Positions 33,342 through 33,958 of a DNA stretch of 33,958 nt are shown one piece after another. A program made the translations under genes and the position numbers. The notes below the pieces were generated by a model. It searched no databases, was not told the DNA's origin, and was given only the letters and a program-made list of their open reading frames with translations. Positions within the stretch are counted from its first letter, which is position 1, and each line of letters opens with the position of its first letter. Source of the DNA: Euperipatoides rowelli (lineage: Eukaryota; Onychophora; Udeonychophora; Euonychophora; Peripatopsidae); NCBI GenBank assembly GCA_003024985.2, contig PXIH01S0008165.1; one strand, written 5' to 3'.

Positions 33342-33958
33342 TTTACATTGTTAAATAAACAATTATATTGTTTTAAATTATCTTGCCAATTGGATTTCAA
33401 CACGTTAAACTGATCAATTTTAAGTCCATATGCTTTAATTGCATCTTCAATATTACTAAAATTTTTTTTGTATTCAATTGAAAGTTGAAAAATATCACCT
33501 TGCCTTGGAGAAAGAGTAAAAAAAGTAAATTTCCAACCACCTGTATTAATTGTAGAAACAATTTTTTTTTGAAATACATAATCAGATATCAAAACCATTT
33601 TTTGAAATTCTTTACGTTTAGTGTATATCATCTCATTCCATTCACCTAATATTTTATCAGGTAATTCATTAAATCCTATGTCAAAAATACTTTTAATAGA
33701 TAATAAAACTTCCAAAATCTCAACTAAATTTAAATAATATACTTCAAAATTTTGTATAGTAATTTCTATTAAAGAAACTTTAACTAAAAGCTTCGAAATA
33801 TCAAGACTATGATCATATAAAGTCTTATTTATTTTATCCTTAACATGTTCAATTATAAATTTTTTATGTGTTTCCTTAATCTTAAGACTATGTTTGATTT
33901 GTTCAACTTTATTTTTATAATCAGCAAGTTCTTTATTAATAACATCCAAATTATTATT
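33338..33958 (-). CDS. Unknown protein, C-terminal part (gene runs off the window)
   Basis: The frame is open to the right edge: the codons before the apparent TTG start at 33949 are AAT-AAT-AAT, with no stop and no clear SD, so the true start probably lies outside. About 206 residues are visible: a charged heptad-like N-terminal part ([35 protein letters not shown]) likely to form a coiled coil, then helices and a short strand region ([26 protein letters not shown]). No family recognised. It overlaps the end of the dnaJ-like gene by four bases. Confidence 0.7.
   Translation of the reverse strand, partial: NNNLDVINKELADYKNKVEQIKHSLKIKETHKKFIIEHVKDKINKTLYDHSLDISKLLVKVSLIEITIQNFEVYYLNLVEILEVLLSIKSIFDIGFNELPDKILGEWNEMIYTKRKEFQKMVLISDYVFQKKIVSTINTGGWKFTFFTLSPRQGDIFQLSIEYKKNFSNIEDAIKAYGLKIDQFNVLKSNWQDNLKQYNCLFNNVN

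Noticed and set aside
1-33958. CRISPR arrays, insertion sequences, prophage genes, rRNA
   Set aside because: No spaced repeats, transposase or phage motifs or rRNA segments were seen; the region reads as conserved chromosome.

Overview
The window is AT-rich spirochaete chromosome, almost certainly Borrelia sensu lato. The gene order follows, in reverse numbering, the segment I know from B. burgdorferi B31 as roughly BB0691 down to BB0654: EF-G2, CAP lipoprotein, tRNA-Val, mevalonate genes, mnmA, two chemoreceptors, the Nup nucleoside ABC transporter, three orphan genes, the flaA-cheA2-cheW3-cheX-cheY3 operon, a cell-wall cluster, gpmA/rpiA, hemW and a dnaJ-like gene. Several genes that I remember as sitting here in Lyme-group genomes are absent: dps/napA, HMG-CoA reductase, HMG-CoA synthase, phosphoglycolate phosphatase and possibly era. 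This suggests a relapsing-fever-type or otherwise divergent Borrelia. That placement rests on remembered synteny, not on a search. The left end looks like a low-quality contig end, with an N at 164 and apparent frameshifts.

Layout: 1-240, end of an unknown gene and a broken zinc-ribbon gene. 237-2246, fusA2. 2387-2845, CAP lipoprotein. 2915-2988, tRNA-Val(UAC), with a near-consensus promoter in front and a hairpin behind. 3132-7000, four lower mevalonate/isoprenoid genes in one minus-strand operon. 7112-8185, mnmA. 8219-12393, two methyl-accepting chemotaxis proteins. 12542-16171, nupQ-nupP-nupO, preceded by a probable 14-codon leader ORF. 16172-16625, a divergent control region with a perfect 15-bp inverted repeat. 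16626-19234, a plus-strand operon of a small basic protein and three unknown proteins, one with a voltage-sensor-like membrane domain and a HAMP-like tail. 19314-25116, the motility/chemotaxis operon, with a long RNA hairpin between flaA and cheA2. 25178-27666, a GerMN-like membrane protein, a cell-wall amidase and a GT2-like glycosyltransferase. 27706-29551, two lipoproteins and two small membrane or envelope proteins. 29737-31256, divergent gpmA and rpiA around a 16-bp palindrome. 31243-33958, hemW, dnaJ-like and the start-less end of an unknown gene.

How the parts connect: the chemotaxis parts (two receptors, histidine kinase CheA2, coupling protein CheW3 with a degenerate CheR-like domain, phosphatase CheX, regulator CheY3) lie with the periplasmic flagellar sheath protein FlaA, so the window holds much of the motility control system. 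Nucleoside uptake, the lower mevalonate pathway and glycolysis/pentose phosphate genes are the metabolic core and fit a host-dependent, salvage-based lifestyle. The most promising unexplained items are the orphan operon that converges on the che operon, the structured flaA-cheA2 junction, and promoter elements placed almost on the start codons of two lipoprotein genes.
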